Origin: Terracoccus luteus
GTDB taxonomy: Bacteria > Actinomycetota > Actinomycetes > Actinomycetales > Dermatophilaceae
Length of the DNA stretch: 64,000 bases
Assembly (NCBI RefSeq): GCF_003635045.1
Contig: NZ_RBXT01000001.1
Span: 3,472,001 to 3,536,000 of the forward strand
Direction: 5' to 3'
Shown here: positions 23,266 to 32,222 of the stretch, one piece after another
How positions within the stretch are numbered: position 1 is the stretch's first letter
Layout: every line of letters begins with the position of its first letter
Notes under the pieces: generated by a model
What the model was told of the DNA's origin: nothing
What the model saw: only the letters and a program-made list of their open reading frames with translations
The model's database searches: none
Made by a program: the position numbers and the translations under genes

Positions 23266-24726
23266 TCACTGCAGCACCGCCTCCATGACGGCCTTCGCGA
23301 TGGGCGCGGCCACCCGACCTCCACCGACCTCACTACCCGTGACGCCGCCGTCCTCGACGACGACGGCCACGGCCACCTTCGGGTCGTCGGCGGGGGCGAA
23401 GCTGATGAACCACGCGTGCGGCGGCTTGCCGGGGTCGTGCTGTGCGGTGCCGGTCTTGCCCGCGACGGCGACGCCGCTGATCTGGGCGCGGGCGCCGCTG
23501 CCGTTCTCGACGACGCCGACCATCATCGTGGTGAGGATCTGAGCGGTGCGCTCCGACACGGCCTGGCTCAGCTCGACCGGCTGGGGGCTGCCGCTGATCG
23601 TGTCGAGGTCGGCGCTGCGGACGCTGTCGATGAGGTACGGGGTCATGACGCGACCGCCGTTGGCGATGCCGGCGGCCACCATGGCCATCTGCAGGGGCGT
23701 CGTGCGCACGTCGTACTGGCCGATGGCCGACTGCGCCGCCTGCGGGGCGTTGAGGTCGGCCGGCACCGAGCTCGGCGTGACGCGCAGCGGGACGTTGAGG
23801 GTGTCGCCGAACCCGAACTTCGCGGCCTGGGCGCGCAGCTTCTCGCCACCGAGCTCGAGCCCGAGCGAGCCGAAGGCGGTGTTGCACGAGATCTCGAGGG
23901 CGCGCAGCAGCGTCGTGCGGTCGTCCGGCCCGCACGCCTGGCGGTTCTCGTTCGGCAGGTTGGTGTCGGTGAGGGGCAGGTCGAGGGTGGCCGGCCCGGG
24001 CACGCTCGAGTTCTCGTCCTGCACGAGGCCGTCCTCGAGGGCGGCGGCGGCGGTGACGACCTTGAAGGTCGACCCCGGCGGGTAGAGGTTCCCGCCGATG
24101 GCCCGGTTCGTGTAGGCCCGGTCGGGGTCGGTCGACAGCGTCTTCCACGCCGAGGAGGCGGTGCCGAGGTTGTGGCTCGAGAGCGGGTTCGGGTCGTACT
24201 CGGGGTGGCTGACCATGGCGAGGATGGCGCCGGTGCGCGGGTCGAGCGCGACGACCGCACCGCGGCTGTCGCCGAGCGCCTCGTCGGCCGCCTTCTGCGC
24301 CTTCGCGTTGAGCGTCAGCTCGATCGTCGCCCCGGCCGTGCGGCGGCCGGTGAGCAGGTCGGTCACCCGGTTGACGAAGAGGCTGTCGGAGTCGCCCGAG
24401 AGCAGGTCGTTGCTCGCGTGCTCGAGGCCGTAGGGGGCGCCGACGACGTAGGAGTAGAAGCCGGTCACCTGCGAGTAGAGCGGGCCCTGCGGGTAGCGGC
24501 GCAGCCACTGGTACTGGTCGTCGACCGGCACCGACTCGGCGATGTTCTGGCCGTCGACGACGATGGCCCCGCGCTCGCGGGAGTAGTCGTCGAGCAGGGT
24601 GCGCTTGTTCGCGGTCATCTGGCCGAGCGAGCGGGCTTGCACGGCCTGCAGCACGGTGGCCGAGACGAGCAGCGCCGTGAAGAGCAGCGCGATGAGCACG
24701 GAGATGCGGCGGATGGGGGCGTTCAT
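23266..24726 (-). CDS. pbpA: Class B penicillin-binding protein (PbpA), D,D-transpeptidase
   Basis: The 486-residue protein cross-links peptidoglycan. It has one N-terminal TM helix (residues 8-27), a dimerisation domain and a transpeptidase domain with S219-x-x-K222 (STFK), S280-C-N282 and KTGTA near residue 425. It is the partner of the RodA/FtsW-type glycosyltransferase encoded just upstream, and the two overlap by 4 bases (ATGA). In actinobacteria PbpA acts in septation or elongation and is linked functionally to PknB. Confidence 0.95.
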   Translation of the reverse strand: MNAPIRRISVLIALLFTALLVSATVLQAVQARSLGQMTANKRTLLDDYSRERGAIVVDGQNIAESVPVDDQYQWLRRYPQGPLYSQVTGFYSYVVGAPYGLEHASNDLLSGDSDSLFVNRVTDLLTGRRTAGATIELTLNAKAQKAADEALGDSRGAVVALDPRTGAILAMVSHPEYDPNPLSSHNLGTASSAWKTLSTDPDRAYTNRAIGGNLYPPGSTFKVVTAAAALEDGLVQDENSSVPGPATLDLPLTDTNLPNENRQACGPDDRTTLLRALEISCNTAFGSLGLELGGEKLRAQAAKFGFGDTLNVPLRVTPSSVPADLNAPQAAQSAIGQYDVRTTPLQMAMVAAGIANGGRVMTPYLIDSVRSADLDTISGSPQPVELSQAVSERTAQILTTMMVGVVENGSGARAQISGVAVAGKTGTAQHDPGKPPHAWFISFAPADDPKVAVAVVVEDGGVTGSEVGGGRVAAPIAKAVMEAVLQ

Positions 24727-26135
24727 CGCATCCTCACCACCTCGGTCGGCGCGGCGGCCGAACCGCTGGCCGACCCGCTGGCCGACCCGGCAGGCGTCGT
24801 CTCCGGCTCGGGCAGCGGCCGTCGGGCCTGGTCCGAGATGCGCAGCAGCAGGGCCATGATCATCCAGTTCGCGAGCAGGGACGAGCCGCCGAGCGACATG
24901 AACGGGGTGGTCAGGCCCGTGAGCGGGATGACGCGGGTGACGCCGCCGACGACGATGAACAGCTGGAAGGCGACGGAGAACGACAGGCCGAGCGCGAGCA
25001 GCTTGCCGAACCCGTCGCGCACGCCGAGAGCCGTGCGGATGCCGCGCTCGCAGAAGACGAGGTAGAGCAGCAGGATCGCGATCGAGCCGACGAGCCCGAG
25101 CTCCTCACCGAGGCTGGTGAAGATGAAGTCGCTCTCGGCGAACGAGGTGAGCCACGGCCGTCCGGCGCCGAGGCCGGTGCCGGTCAGGCCGCCGGCCGCC
25201 ATCCCCCACAGGCCGTTGGCCAGCTGGTTCGACTGGTCGAGGTTGGCCTGGGTGAAGGGCTCGAGCCAGAGGTCGACGCGCCGCTGGAAGTGGGCGAAGG
25301 TCGACAGCGCGAAGGCCACGGCGGCGGCGAAGAGCAGCAGCCCGATGGCGATCCACGACACCCGCTCGGTCGCGACGTAGAGCATGGCGACGAAGAGGCC
25401 GAAGAAGAGCAGGGCCGAGCCGAGGTCCTTCTCGAAGACGAGGATGAGCAGGGCCAGCACCCACGCGACGAGGATCGGCCCGAGGTCGCGCCCGCGCGGG
25501 AAGGTGAACCCGAGCACCTTGCGGCCGGCCAGCGAGAGCACGTCGCGGGTCTGCACGAGGTAGCCGGCGAAGAACACGGCGAGGGCGACCTTGGCGAACT
25601 CGCCGGGCTGGAAGCTGAGCGGGCCGACGCCGATCCAGATCTGCGAGCCGTTGACGGTGCGCCCCAAGCCGGGCACGAGCGGCAGCAGCAGCAGCACGAA
25701 CCCGGTCGCCATCGACACGAAGGTGTAGCGGCGCAGGAACCGGTGGTCGCGCAGCACGACGAGCACGGCGACGGCGAGCGCCACCCCGAGGGCGGTCCAC
25801 ACGACCTGTCGCGCTGCGTCGCTGTCGACGCCGCTCTGGCCCTTGGCGAGGTCGAGCCGGTGGATCATGACGAGCCCGAGCCCGTTGAGCACCGTCGTGA
25901 TCGGCAGCAATAACGGGTCGGCGTAGGCCGCGCGCCACCGCACGACGAGGTGCATGACGACGACGAGGGCGGTGAACCCGCCCGCCACCGGCACGATGTT
26001 GGCCGGCACGGTGCCGCGCAGGTTGAGGTCGACGCTCACCCACGCGAGCAGCACGATGCCGACGGCGAGCAGCAGCAGCAGCAGCTCGAGCCCCCGCCGG
26101 GTGGGCGGGCTGAGGCGTTCGACGATCGTCGTCAT
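24723..26135 (-). CDS. rodA: FtsW/RodA/SpoVE family peptidoglycan glycosyltransferase
   Basis: This SEDS-family membrane protein (about 470 residues, some ten or more TM helices) polymerises lipid II. Family residues are visible: GRTVNGSQIWIGVGPLSFQPGEFAKVA with the characteristic Gln-Pro-x-Glu, and FIFTSLGEELGLVGS in the later loop. A final hydrophobic helix is followed by a repeated GSASGSASGSAA tail. The start at 26135 overlaps the pstP stop by 4 bases. Whether it is RodA or a second FtsW cannot be decided here; its pairing with pbpA favours the RodA-type name. Confidence 0.92.
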   Translation of the reverse strand: MTTIVERLSPPTRRGLELLLLLLAVGIVLLAWVSVDLNLRGTVPANIVPVAGGFTALVVVMHLVVRWRAAYADPLLLPITTVLNGLGLVMIHRLDLAKGQSGVDSDAARQVVWTALGVALAVAVLVVLRDHRFLRRYTFVSMATGFVLLLLPLVPGLGRTVNGSQIWIGVGPLSFQPGEFAKVALAVFFAGYLVQTRDVLSLAGRKVLGFTFPRGRDLGPILVAWVLALLILVFEKDLGSALLFFGLFVAMLYVATERVSWIAIGLLLFAAAVAFALSTFAHFQRRVDLWLEPFTQANLDQSNQLANGLWGMAAGGLTGTGLGAGRPWLTSFAESDFIFTSLGEELGLVGSIAILLLYLVFCERGIRTALGVRDGFGKLLALGLSFSVAFQLFIVVGGVTRVIPLTGLTTPFMSLGGSSLLANWMIMALLLRISDQARRPLPEPETTPAGSASGSASGSAAAPTEVVRMR

Positions 26136-27598
26136 CGCGCCACCGCCGCCGCGGTGCTCGTGGGGCCGACCGGGCGGGTGGATGCCGGTGAGCCCGGTGC
26201 CGTCGTCGCGCCCGGCGACGTGGTGGCCGGGGTGGTCGCGGGTGTCGTCGGCAGTGTCGTGGGCGCTGTCGTCGGCGAGGTGGAGGGGGTGGCCGGGCTC
26301 GTCGCCGTCACGGGGACGGAGCCGCACGGGGTGCCGGTCGAGGCGACGACCCGGCAGCGCACGGCCTCGGCGCGCAGCATCTCGACCTTGAAGCGGGCGT
26401 CGGTCAGGTCGTCGGCGACGATCGACCGCTCGACCGAGCCCTGCAGGTCGGTCGGCAGGTCGGCGACGAGCACCGAGGTGACGTCGTCGACGCTCGACAG
26501 GCGCAGCGGGCCGACGTCCTGGGCCACGCCGCGGTAGATGGCGACCCGGCCGTCGTCGGCGGCGACGTAGTACTGCGTCTTCGTCCACGCCCAGGCGGCG
26601 TAGGCGCCGATGCCGAGCACGGCCAGCACGACGAGGCCGCCGAGGGTGCGCCGCACGATGCGCGCCCCACGCCCTCCTGTGCCGTTCTCGGCGATCTCGA
26701 CCCCGTCGGCATCCGGGGCCGGCTCGCCCCCGCCACGCGCGGCGGCGGCCTCGCGGGTCAGGGCGGCGGCCTTCTCGGCGGGGCTCGTCGGGATGGCGCG
26801 GGTGCGGGTGCGCAGGCGCTTGGCCGCGGCGCCGACGACCTGGGGCGCCGTGCTCGGCAGGTCGTCGCCGTCGGCGTCGACGACGTCGGCCACGATGACG
26901 GTGACGTTGTCACGGGTGCTCGCCTTGAGCGCCACCTCGATGCACCGGTCGGCCGCCGCCTCGGGCGTGGGCGCCTCGCGCAGGATCTCCTCGATGACGT
27001 CGGCGCCGACGAAGTCGGACAGCCCGTCGGAGCAGAGCAGGAAGCGGTCTCCGAGGCGGGTCTCGCGCAGCGACGTGTCGGGCTCGTCGTCGGGCTGGCC
27101 GGTCATGACGCGGGTGACGACCGAGCGCTGCGGGTGGGTGCTGGCGTCCTCGGGCGAGAGCCGGCCCTCGTCGACGAGCTGCTGCACGAAGGAGTGGTCC
27201 TTCGTGATCTGGCTGAAGCCGTCGCCGCGCAGGAGGAAGGCGCGCGAGTCGCCGATGTGGGCCATGGCGATCTTCGTGCCGGTGCGCAGCATGGCGATCG
27301 TCGTGCTGCCCATCCCGGCGAGGTCGGCGTTCTCGCGCATGGCCGCGGTGAGGCGCCGGTTCGCCTCGTGCAGCGCCCGCTCGAGCACCGCGACGGCCTG
27401 GTCGGCGCCGACGTCCTCGTCGTCGAGCGGGGCCAGCTCACCGACGATCATCGAGCTGGCGACGTCGCCCGCGGCGTGCCCGCCCATGCCGTCGGCGAGC
27501 ACGAGCAGGTTCGGGCCGGCGTAGCCGGAGTCCTCGTTGCGGGCCTTCGGGCCGAGGCCGAGGTCGGAGCGCGCCGCGTAGCGCAGGGCGATGGCCAT
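26132..27598 (-). CDS. pstP: PP2C-family serine/threonine phosphatase (PstP)
   Basis: The 488-residue phosphatase reverses PknA/PknB phosphorylation. The PP2C domain (residues 1-240) has the metal-binding motifs RNEDSGY, LVLADGMGGHAAGD, GDSRAFLL and SDGLSDF, and ends with the conserved DNVTVIVAD. A linker and one TM helix (about residue 315) lead to an extracellular domain. The last 70 or so residues are a Thr/Pro/Ser/Ala low-complexity tail not seen in the mycobacterial enzyme. It overlaps the next gene by ATGA and follows fhaB with a 1-base gap. Confidence 0.95.
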   Translation of the reverse strand: MAIALRYAARSDLGLGPKARNEDSGYAGPNLLVLADGMGGHAAGDVASSMIVGELAPLDDEDVGADQAVAVLERALHEANRRLTAAMRENADLAGMGSTTIAMLRTGTKIAMAHIGDSRAFLLRGDGFSQITKDHSFVQQLVDEGRLSPEDASTHPQRSVVTRVMTGQPDDEPDTSLRETRLGDRFLLCSDGLSDFVGADVIEEILREAPTPEAAADRCIEVALKASTRDNVTVIVADVVDADGDDLPSTAPQVVGAAAKRLRTRTRAIPTSPAEKAAALTREAAAARGGGEPAPDADGVEIAENGTGGRGARIVRRTLGGLVVLAVLGIGAYAAWAWTKTQYYVAADDGRVAIYRGVAQDVGPLRLSSVDDVTSVLVADLPTDLQGSVERSIVADDLTDARFKVEMLRAEAVRCRVVASTGTPCGSVPVTATSPATPSTSPTTAPTTLPTTPATTPATTSPGATTAPGSPASTRPVGPTSTAAAVAR

Positions 27599-27599
27599 C

Positions 27600-28172
27600 T
27601 CAGCCCCGCAGCTCGAGGACCGTCTTGCCGATCCGCAGCGTCGTGCCCACCTCGACGGGCTGGGGCGAGGTGAGGCGGTCGCGGCCGATGAACGTGCCGT
27701 TGGTCGAGCTGAGGTCCTCGACGAGCCAGCCGTCGCTGCCGGGGAAGAGGCGGCAGTGGCGGCCGGAGGCGTAGTCGTCGTCGAGCACGAGGGCGCACTC
27801 GGGGTTGCGCCCGATGAGGATGCCGTTGCCGCGCAGGGGCAGGGACGTGCCGGTGAGCGGTCCCTCGGTCACCGTCAGCGTCGTCGGCACCCGACGACCG
27901 CGCCGCCGCGGCGGGTGCGCCTCGATGGGGCTCGACGGGGCGGGGCCGGACGACGCGGCGGCCGCCGCGACGGGGGCGAGTGGCTGGGCGGGAGCGGTCC
28001 GGGCGGCCTGCCTGGCCTGCTTCTCCTGCGCCTTCTGGGCCCGGCGCTGGGCGCGGCGCGACACCGTCGTGCCGTAGATGTCGGTGCGCAGCACGCCGAC
28101 GACGCTGAAGACGAACAGCCACAGCAGCGCGAGCAGGCCCAGCCGCAGCAGGGTGAGGGTGAGCTCAGACAT
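27600..28172 (-). CDS. fhaB: FHA-domain protein FhaB (FipA type)
   Basis: The 190-residue protein has an N-terminal TM helix (residues 7-25), a basic/Ala linker and a C-terminal FHA domain (residues about 95-190) with GRNPEC, SGRHCR and the STNGTF motif that binds phospho-threonine. In mycobacteria FhaB is a PknA/PknB substrate that links FtsZ and FtsQ to kinase signalling. It is co-transcribed with fhaA and pstP in the leftward operon. Confidence 0.94.
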   Translation of the reverse strand: MSELTLTLLRLGLLALLWLFVFSVVGVLRTDIYGTTVSRRAQRRAQKAQEKQARQAARTAPAQPLAPVAAAAASSGPAPSSPIEAHPPRRRGRRVPTTLTVTEGPLTGTSLPLRGNGILIGRNPECALVLDDDYASGRHCRLFPGSDGWLVEDLSSTNGTFIGRDRLTSPQPVEVGTTLRIGKTVLELRG

Positions 28173-28241
28173 CAGGCACCGGCATCCGGCTCGTCGGTGG
28201 TCAGGCTGCGCGACGGGGCGCCGGCGGACGGGGGCACGGGG

Positions 28242-29099
28242 TCACCGCCGCCCGGCGCGGAAGACCGCCGAGGTGCGCCCGATCGTCACGCGGTCGCCGT
28301 CGTGCAGGCGCTGGCTCGTGATGCGCTCGCCGTTGACGAAGGTGCCGTTGGTCGAGTTGAGGTCGCGGATCGAGCTGACGAGGTGCGGGCCGTCGGTCGT
28401 CACGCGCACCTCGCTGTGGTGGCGCGAGACGCCCGGGTCGTCGACGACGACGTCGGCGCTCGCGTCGCGCCCCAGCGTCGTCAGGCTGCCGATGAGCGGG
28501 TAGCGGTCACCGGCGATGTCGAGCCACGGGCGAGCGGAGGGGTTGACGCGCGGGGCCGGCGCCGCGACGGGGGCGGCAGCCCGGGTCTCGGCGGGCTCGC
28601 GCGACCACGCTTGCTGCTGCTGACGGTCGGCCTGACGCTCGGGCTGGCGGGGGGCGGCCTCGCGCGGGGCGGGCTGGCGCGCCGCGGGGCGGTGCACCGG
28701 CTGCTGCGGCGCGGGCTCGGCGCTCGTGCGGCGCGCGGTGGCCGGGCGCACCCGGAAGACGCCGGTCTCCAGGCCGTCGCCCTCGACGAGGCTGACCTCG
28801 AGCGGCCCGCCGGGCTGGTAGCCCTGCGAGTCGGCGTGCTCCTGCGCGGCGGCGACGAGGTCGTCGGACAGGTCGTCCTCGTAGTCGCCGAGCCGCGCGT
28901 AGTCGGTCTCGCTGAGCTCGATCGTGTAGACGTTCGGCACCATGGCGCGGCCGTGGCCGAGCAGGGCCGCGCGGTCGTCCATGGCCCGGCGGATGGCGGA
29001 GGCGATCTCGACCGGCTGCACCTCCGACTTGAAGGCCTTGGCGAAGGCGCCGTGCACCGCCTTGGCGAGCCCGTGCTCGACCCGGTTGATGAGTCCCAC
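28242..29099 (-). CDS. fhaA: FhaA: DUF3662 plus FHA-domain protein
   Basis: The 285-residue protein starts with the DUF3662 domain (MGLINRVEHGLAKAVHGAFA; residues 1-125). A Gln/Arg/Pro/Ala-rich linker follows, then a C-terminal FHA domain with GRDASADVVV, SRHHSE and NSTNGTFVNG. In mycobacteria its FHA domain binds phosphorylated MviN/MurJ and so couples kinase signalling to lipid II flipping. The GTG at 29099 has the strong site GAGGGAGG. It is the first gene of the leftward operon; a GTGTTGGTCG direct repeat lies just upstream (about 29114-29133). Confidence 0.94.
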   Translation of the reverse strand: MGLINRVEHGLAKAVHGAFAKAFKSEVQPVEIASAIRRAMDDRAALLGHGRAMVPNVYTIELSETDYARLGDYEDDLSDDLVAAAQEHADSQGYQPGGPLEVSLVEGDGLETGVFRVRPATARRTSAEPAPQQPVHRPAARQPAPREAAPRQPERQADRQQQQAWSREPAETRAAAPVAAPAPRVNPSARPWLDIAGDRYPLIGSLTTLGRDASADVVVDDPGVSRHHSEVRVTTDGPHLVSSIRDLNSTNGTFVNGERITSQRLHDGDRVTIGRTSAVFRAGRR

Positions 29100-29355
29100 G
29101 CCTGCCTCCCTCGGTGTTGGTCGGTGTTGGTCGGGTGGTCGTGCCGCTGGTCTGTCGTCGGTCGTGCACGCCGGTCGCGTGCCCGCCGACGGGCGCTTCA
29201 TCGTAACCGGGTCGCCGCGGCCCGATCCCCTCCGACGGGCCGGGCGGGCCGACCTTGAGCAGACCTTGAGGCGCTGCGCGTGACACGATGCCTGCTGCTC
29301 CGCGCACGGTCACCGACCGGCGCGGGGTGGATACCCGCAACCCCGAGGAGCCCCG

Positions 29356-30768
29356 ATGAGCGACGACCACGTGCCCGGTGACGAGACCGGCACGCCGACC
29401 GGCATGCCCGGCGTGGCGTCGAACCGGTCGGTGCCGGGTGGGTTCGTGCTGCCCCTCCCGGGGGCGTCCGACGAGCCCGAGCCGACGCCCGACGAGGGCA
29501 CGGACGCCGCCGCGGCGGCCGACCCGTGGTCGTCGGCCTGGGACGATGCGTCGTGGGCCGAGACCGAGGAGCCCCAGCCGGATCCGGAGCCCGAGCCGGC
29601 GCTCGAGCCGGAGCCCGAGCCGGAGCCCGCCGGCTGGACCCCGGCCACCTCGCCCCGCCGGTCGACCCGCGGCAGCGCCCCCTCGAGCACGTCGAGCACG
29701 TCGAGCACGTCGAGCACGTCGGACACGCCCGAGACCGCCGCCGACGAACCCACCCCTGAGGCGGCGTCCGAGCGCCCCGAGGCGCAGACCCGGACCGAGG
29801 CGGGCACCCGGTCCGGCGCGCGGGCGGGAGGCGGCTCCCCGGCATCCGTGCGACCGAGTGCCGACACGCTCATGGCGGCGCGCTCCACGGGGGAGCGGCG
29901 GCGCACCAAGGCGACGACGGGCTGGCGCAAGGCGCTGGGGCTGGGCCCGGGGGCGGCCGAGCGGCTCGAGCGCGAACGGCTCGACCGCATCGGGCGGCCG
30001 CTGCAGGGGCGCAAGACCGTCATGGTCATCAACACCAAGGGTGGTGGCGGCAAGACGCTCGTCACGCTGCTGCTGGCCAACTACCTCGGGCGCTACCGCT
30101 CGGGCTCGGTGCTCGCGTGGGACAACAACGAGACCGAGGGCACCCTCGGCATGCGCGCCCCGTCACAGCCGCACCACCGCACCGTCGTCGACCTGCTCGG
30201 GGCGCTCCCGACGATCACCGACGACCCGAACGTCGGCACGTCCGAGCTCGAGCACTGGGTGCGCGAGCAGCGCGGCCTCTCGTTCGACGTGCTCGCCTCG
30301 GCCGACGACGACGAGGCGATGCGCATCATCGGCGAGGACGAGTTCGAGAACCTCCACACGCAGCTGTCGCGCTTCTACCGGATGATCGTCATCGACACGG
30401 GCAACAACCGGCTCGCCCCGAACTGGCTCGCGGCGGCGGCGCGGGCCGACCTGCTCGTCTTCGCCACCTCACTCAAGGACGACACGTCCGTCGTCGCGGC
30501 GAAGAACCTCGACGCCCTCGTGTCGATGGGCCGCGAGGACCTCGTGCGCAACGCGGTCTGCGTCATCTCCCACACGGCCGCGCGCGGTGTCGACCTCGGC
30601 GCGGGCGTGCACACCCGCGAGCACTTCGAGCAGTGGGTGCGCCAGGTCGTCGACATCCCCTACGACCCGGCGCTCGCGCCCGGTCTGCACCTCGACCCGA
30701 GCAAGATCGACAGGCGCACCCACGACGCCTGCCTCGAGCTCACGGCCGCCGTCGTCGACGGCCTCTGA
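29356..30768 (+). CDS. ParA/MinD-type P-loop ATPase with long disordered N-terminus
   Basis: The 470-residue protein ends in a ParA/MinD-like domain (about residues 210-470). It has the deviant Walker A motif NTKGGGGKTL and a Walker B strand MIVIDTGNN. The first 190 residues are Pro/Glu/Asp/Ser-rich, with (EPEP)-type repeats and an STSS run encoded by four tandem copies of GAGCACGTC (29685-29720). Similar ATPases accompany type VII secretion or membrane-protein clusters, but no ESX genes are here. It is paired with the following lipoprotein. GAGGAG precedes the ATG. A GACCTTGAG repeat spaced 11 bases (29251, 29262) lies upstream. Confidence 0.75.
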   Translation: MSDDHVPGDETGTPTGMPGVASNRSVPGGFVLPLPGASDEPEPTPDEGTDAAAAADPWSSAWDDASWAETEEPQPDPEPEPALEPEPEPEPAGWTPATSPRRSTRGSAPSSTSSTSSTSSTSDTPETAADEPTPEAASERPEAQTRTEAGTRSGARAGGGSPASVRPSADTLMAARSTGERRRTKATTGWRKALGLGPGAAERLERERLDRIGRPLQGRKTVMVINTKGGGGKTLVTLLLANYLGRYRSGSVLAWDNNETEGTLGMRAPSQPHHRTVVDLLGALPTITDDPNVGTSELEHWVREQRGLSFDVLASADDDEAMRIIGEDEFENLHTQLSRFYRMIVIDTGNNRLAPNWLAAAARADLLVFATSLKDDTSVVAAKNLDALVSMGREDLVRNAVCVISHTAARGVDLGAGVHTREHFEQWVRQVVDIPYDPALAPGLHLDPSKIDRRTHDACLELTAAVVDGL

Positions 30769-30798
30769 CCCGTCGAGAAGGCGCTTGGGGGTCGTCGA

Positions 30799-31602
30799 GT
30801 GGTCACCCGGGGTCGGGGGCGGGCGGCGTGGGTCGCCGTCACGCTCGCGGTCGTGGCCGGGGTGGCCGGGTGCACGGGTGCGACCGACGCCCCGGTGCCG
30901 CCGGTGCCCACCGGCTCCCTCCGTGACGGGTCGGTGACGGCTGCGCCCACGGCGACGACGGAGCCCACGCCCGTCCCGTCGCTGACCCCGGTCGACACCC
31001 TGCGGTGCGCCCGCGAGGTGCAGCGGCCGGGGCCGGGTCCGCTGCCGGGCAGCGTGCTGCAGGACGCCGTGCCCGCCGTGCGTTGGGGTGGTGGCCTCTC
31101 CGGTGCGGTCGAGACGGTGCCCGGGCCGGATGCCGGTCGCTGCGCCCCGGGGCTCCCCGCGGTGCGGTGCGCCGACCGGCCGCCGTGGCTGTACCCGCCG
31201 ACCACCGACCTCTTCACCGCGTCGGGGGCGACGCGCGCGCTGCGGGGTCAGGTGATGGGACAGGTGCGACGCACGACGTCGGCCGGGGCGACCGTGCTCG
31301 ACCTGCAGTCGGCGACGTGGGCGAGCCTGACGCTGGCCCCGGCCGACGCGGCGAGGGCCGCGACGTACCTGCGCAGCACGGTGGAGCGGTGCGCCGACGG
31401 CTCGCCGCAGACCCTCGGTGGCCGCCGGGTCGACGTCGGCATCGCGCCGTCGCAGTACCGACAGGGCCCCGCCACCGTCGTCGTGCTCACCGGTCCGGCC
31501 GCCGTCGGCTGGCTCGTGCTCGACGGCACGACCGCCCTCTCGACGTCCGAGCTGGCCCGCCTCGTCGCTGCAGCGGCCCCCCGCCTCGTCCCCACCCGCT
31601 GA
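30799..31602 (+). CDS. Putative lipoprotein of unknown function
   Basis: The 267-residue product has a basic N-terminus, a hydrophobic segment and a lipobox VAGC (Cys near residue 25), so it should be lipid-anchored on the outer face of the membrane. A Pro/Thr linker is followed by a domain of about 190 residues with four to six Cys that may form disulfides. I recognise no family; the late part (DVGIAPSQYRQGPATVVVLTG) resembles sensor- or PknH-like extracellular domains. It starts 30 bases after the ParA-like gene and is likely co-transcribed. Confidence 0.7.
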   Translation: MVTRGRGRAAWVAVTLAVVAGVAGCTGATDAPVPPVPTGSLRDGSVTAAPTATTEPTPVPSLTPVDTLRCAREVQRPGPGPLPGSVLQDAVPAVRWGGGLSGAVETVPGPDAGRCAPGLPAVRCADRPPWLYPPTTDLFTASGATRALRGQVMGQVRRTTSAGATVLDLQSATWASLTLAPADAARAATYLRSTVERCADGSPQTLGGRRVDVGIAPSQYRQGPATVVVLTGPAAVGWLVLDGTTALSTSELARLVAAAAPRLVPTR

Positions 31603-31697
31603 CCCCCACCACCCGTCGAAAGGCCAGATAGAGGTCACCGAGAGGCCAACCGGGCGGCACGGCATCCGGTCGGCCGAGGCCGCCCTCGGACCGGGCC

Positions 31698-32165
31698 TCA
31701 GGACTCGGCGGCGTACCGCGCGTAGGCGGCCGTGGCCGCCTCGACGTAGCGGAGGATGGCCGCCCGCTCGGCGTCGTCGAACTCCTCGGTGATGGCGTCG
31801 AGGGTGTCGAGCAGCTCGGCGAGCTGGCCACGGACCTCGGTGGTCGCGGCGTCCGTCGGCACGAGCTGCACCCGACGCCGGTCGGCGGTGTCGCGACGGC
31901 GCAGCAGGTGCCCCGCGGTCTCGAGCCGGTCGACGACGTCGGTCATCGCGGCGGGGGTGATGCCGAGCCGCGTGCTCAGCTCACGGGGGCCGAGGGGGTC
32001 GCGCGCGTAGGCGATGTGGCTCATGGCGGCGAGGTCGGTGGGGTGCATCCCCATCCGCCGGGCGAGCGCGCCGGCCGCCTCGTCGGCCGCGGTCCCGAGC
32101 GCCCGCAGGGCCCGCGTCTCGGGCTCGTGCGTCGGGTGGGCCCGCGCTGACGGTCGACTTGCCAT
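31698..32165 (-). CDS. MarR-family transcriptional regulator
   Basis: The 155-residue protein has the winged-helix MarR layout: helix-turn-helix GPRELSTRLGITPAAMTDVVDRLE (about residues 60-82) and the wing DRRRVQLVPT. It is encoded divergently from the MFS transporter, with 57 bases between starts. It is the likely repressor of that pump and of itself through the inverted repeat in between. The ligand is unknown. Confidence 0.88.
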   Translation of the reverse strand: MASRPSARAHPTHEPETRALRALGTAADEAAGALARRMGMHPTDLAAMSHIAYARDPLGPRELSTRLGITPAAMTDVVDRLETAGHLLRRRDTADRRRVQLVPTDAATTEVRGQLAELLDTLDAITEEFDDAERAAILRYVEAATAAYARYAAES

Positions 32166-32182
32166 GGCGTCATCGTACTGCT

Positions 32183-32213
32183 TCCATATAGTTAGACCAC
32201 CGAAAGATATGGA
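32183..32213. promoter_or_regulatory. Inverted-repeat operator in the marR/MFS divergent gap
   Basis: TCCATAT (32183-32189) and ATATGGA (32207-32213) are perfect 7-bp inverted arms. A -10-like TATAGT (32187-32192) overlaps the left arm and the right arm abuts the MFS ribosome binding site, so MarR bound here would block both genes. Confidence 0.6.
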
Positions 32214-32222
32214 GGGCGAGAG

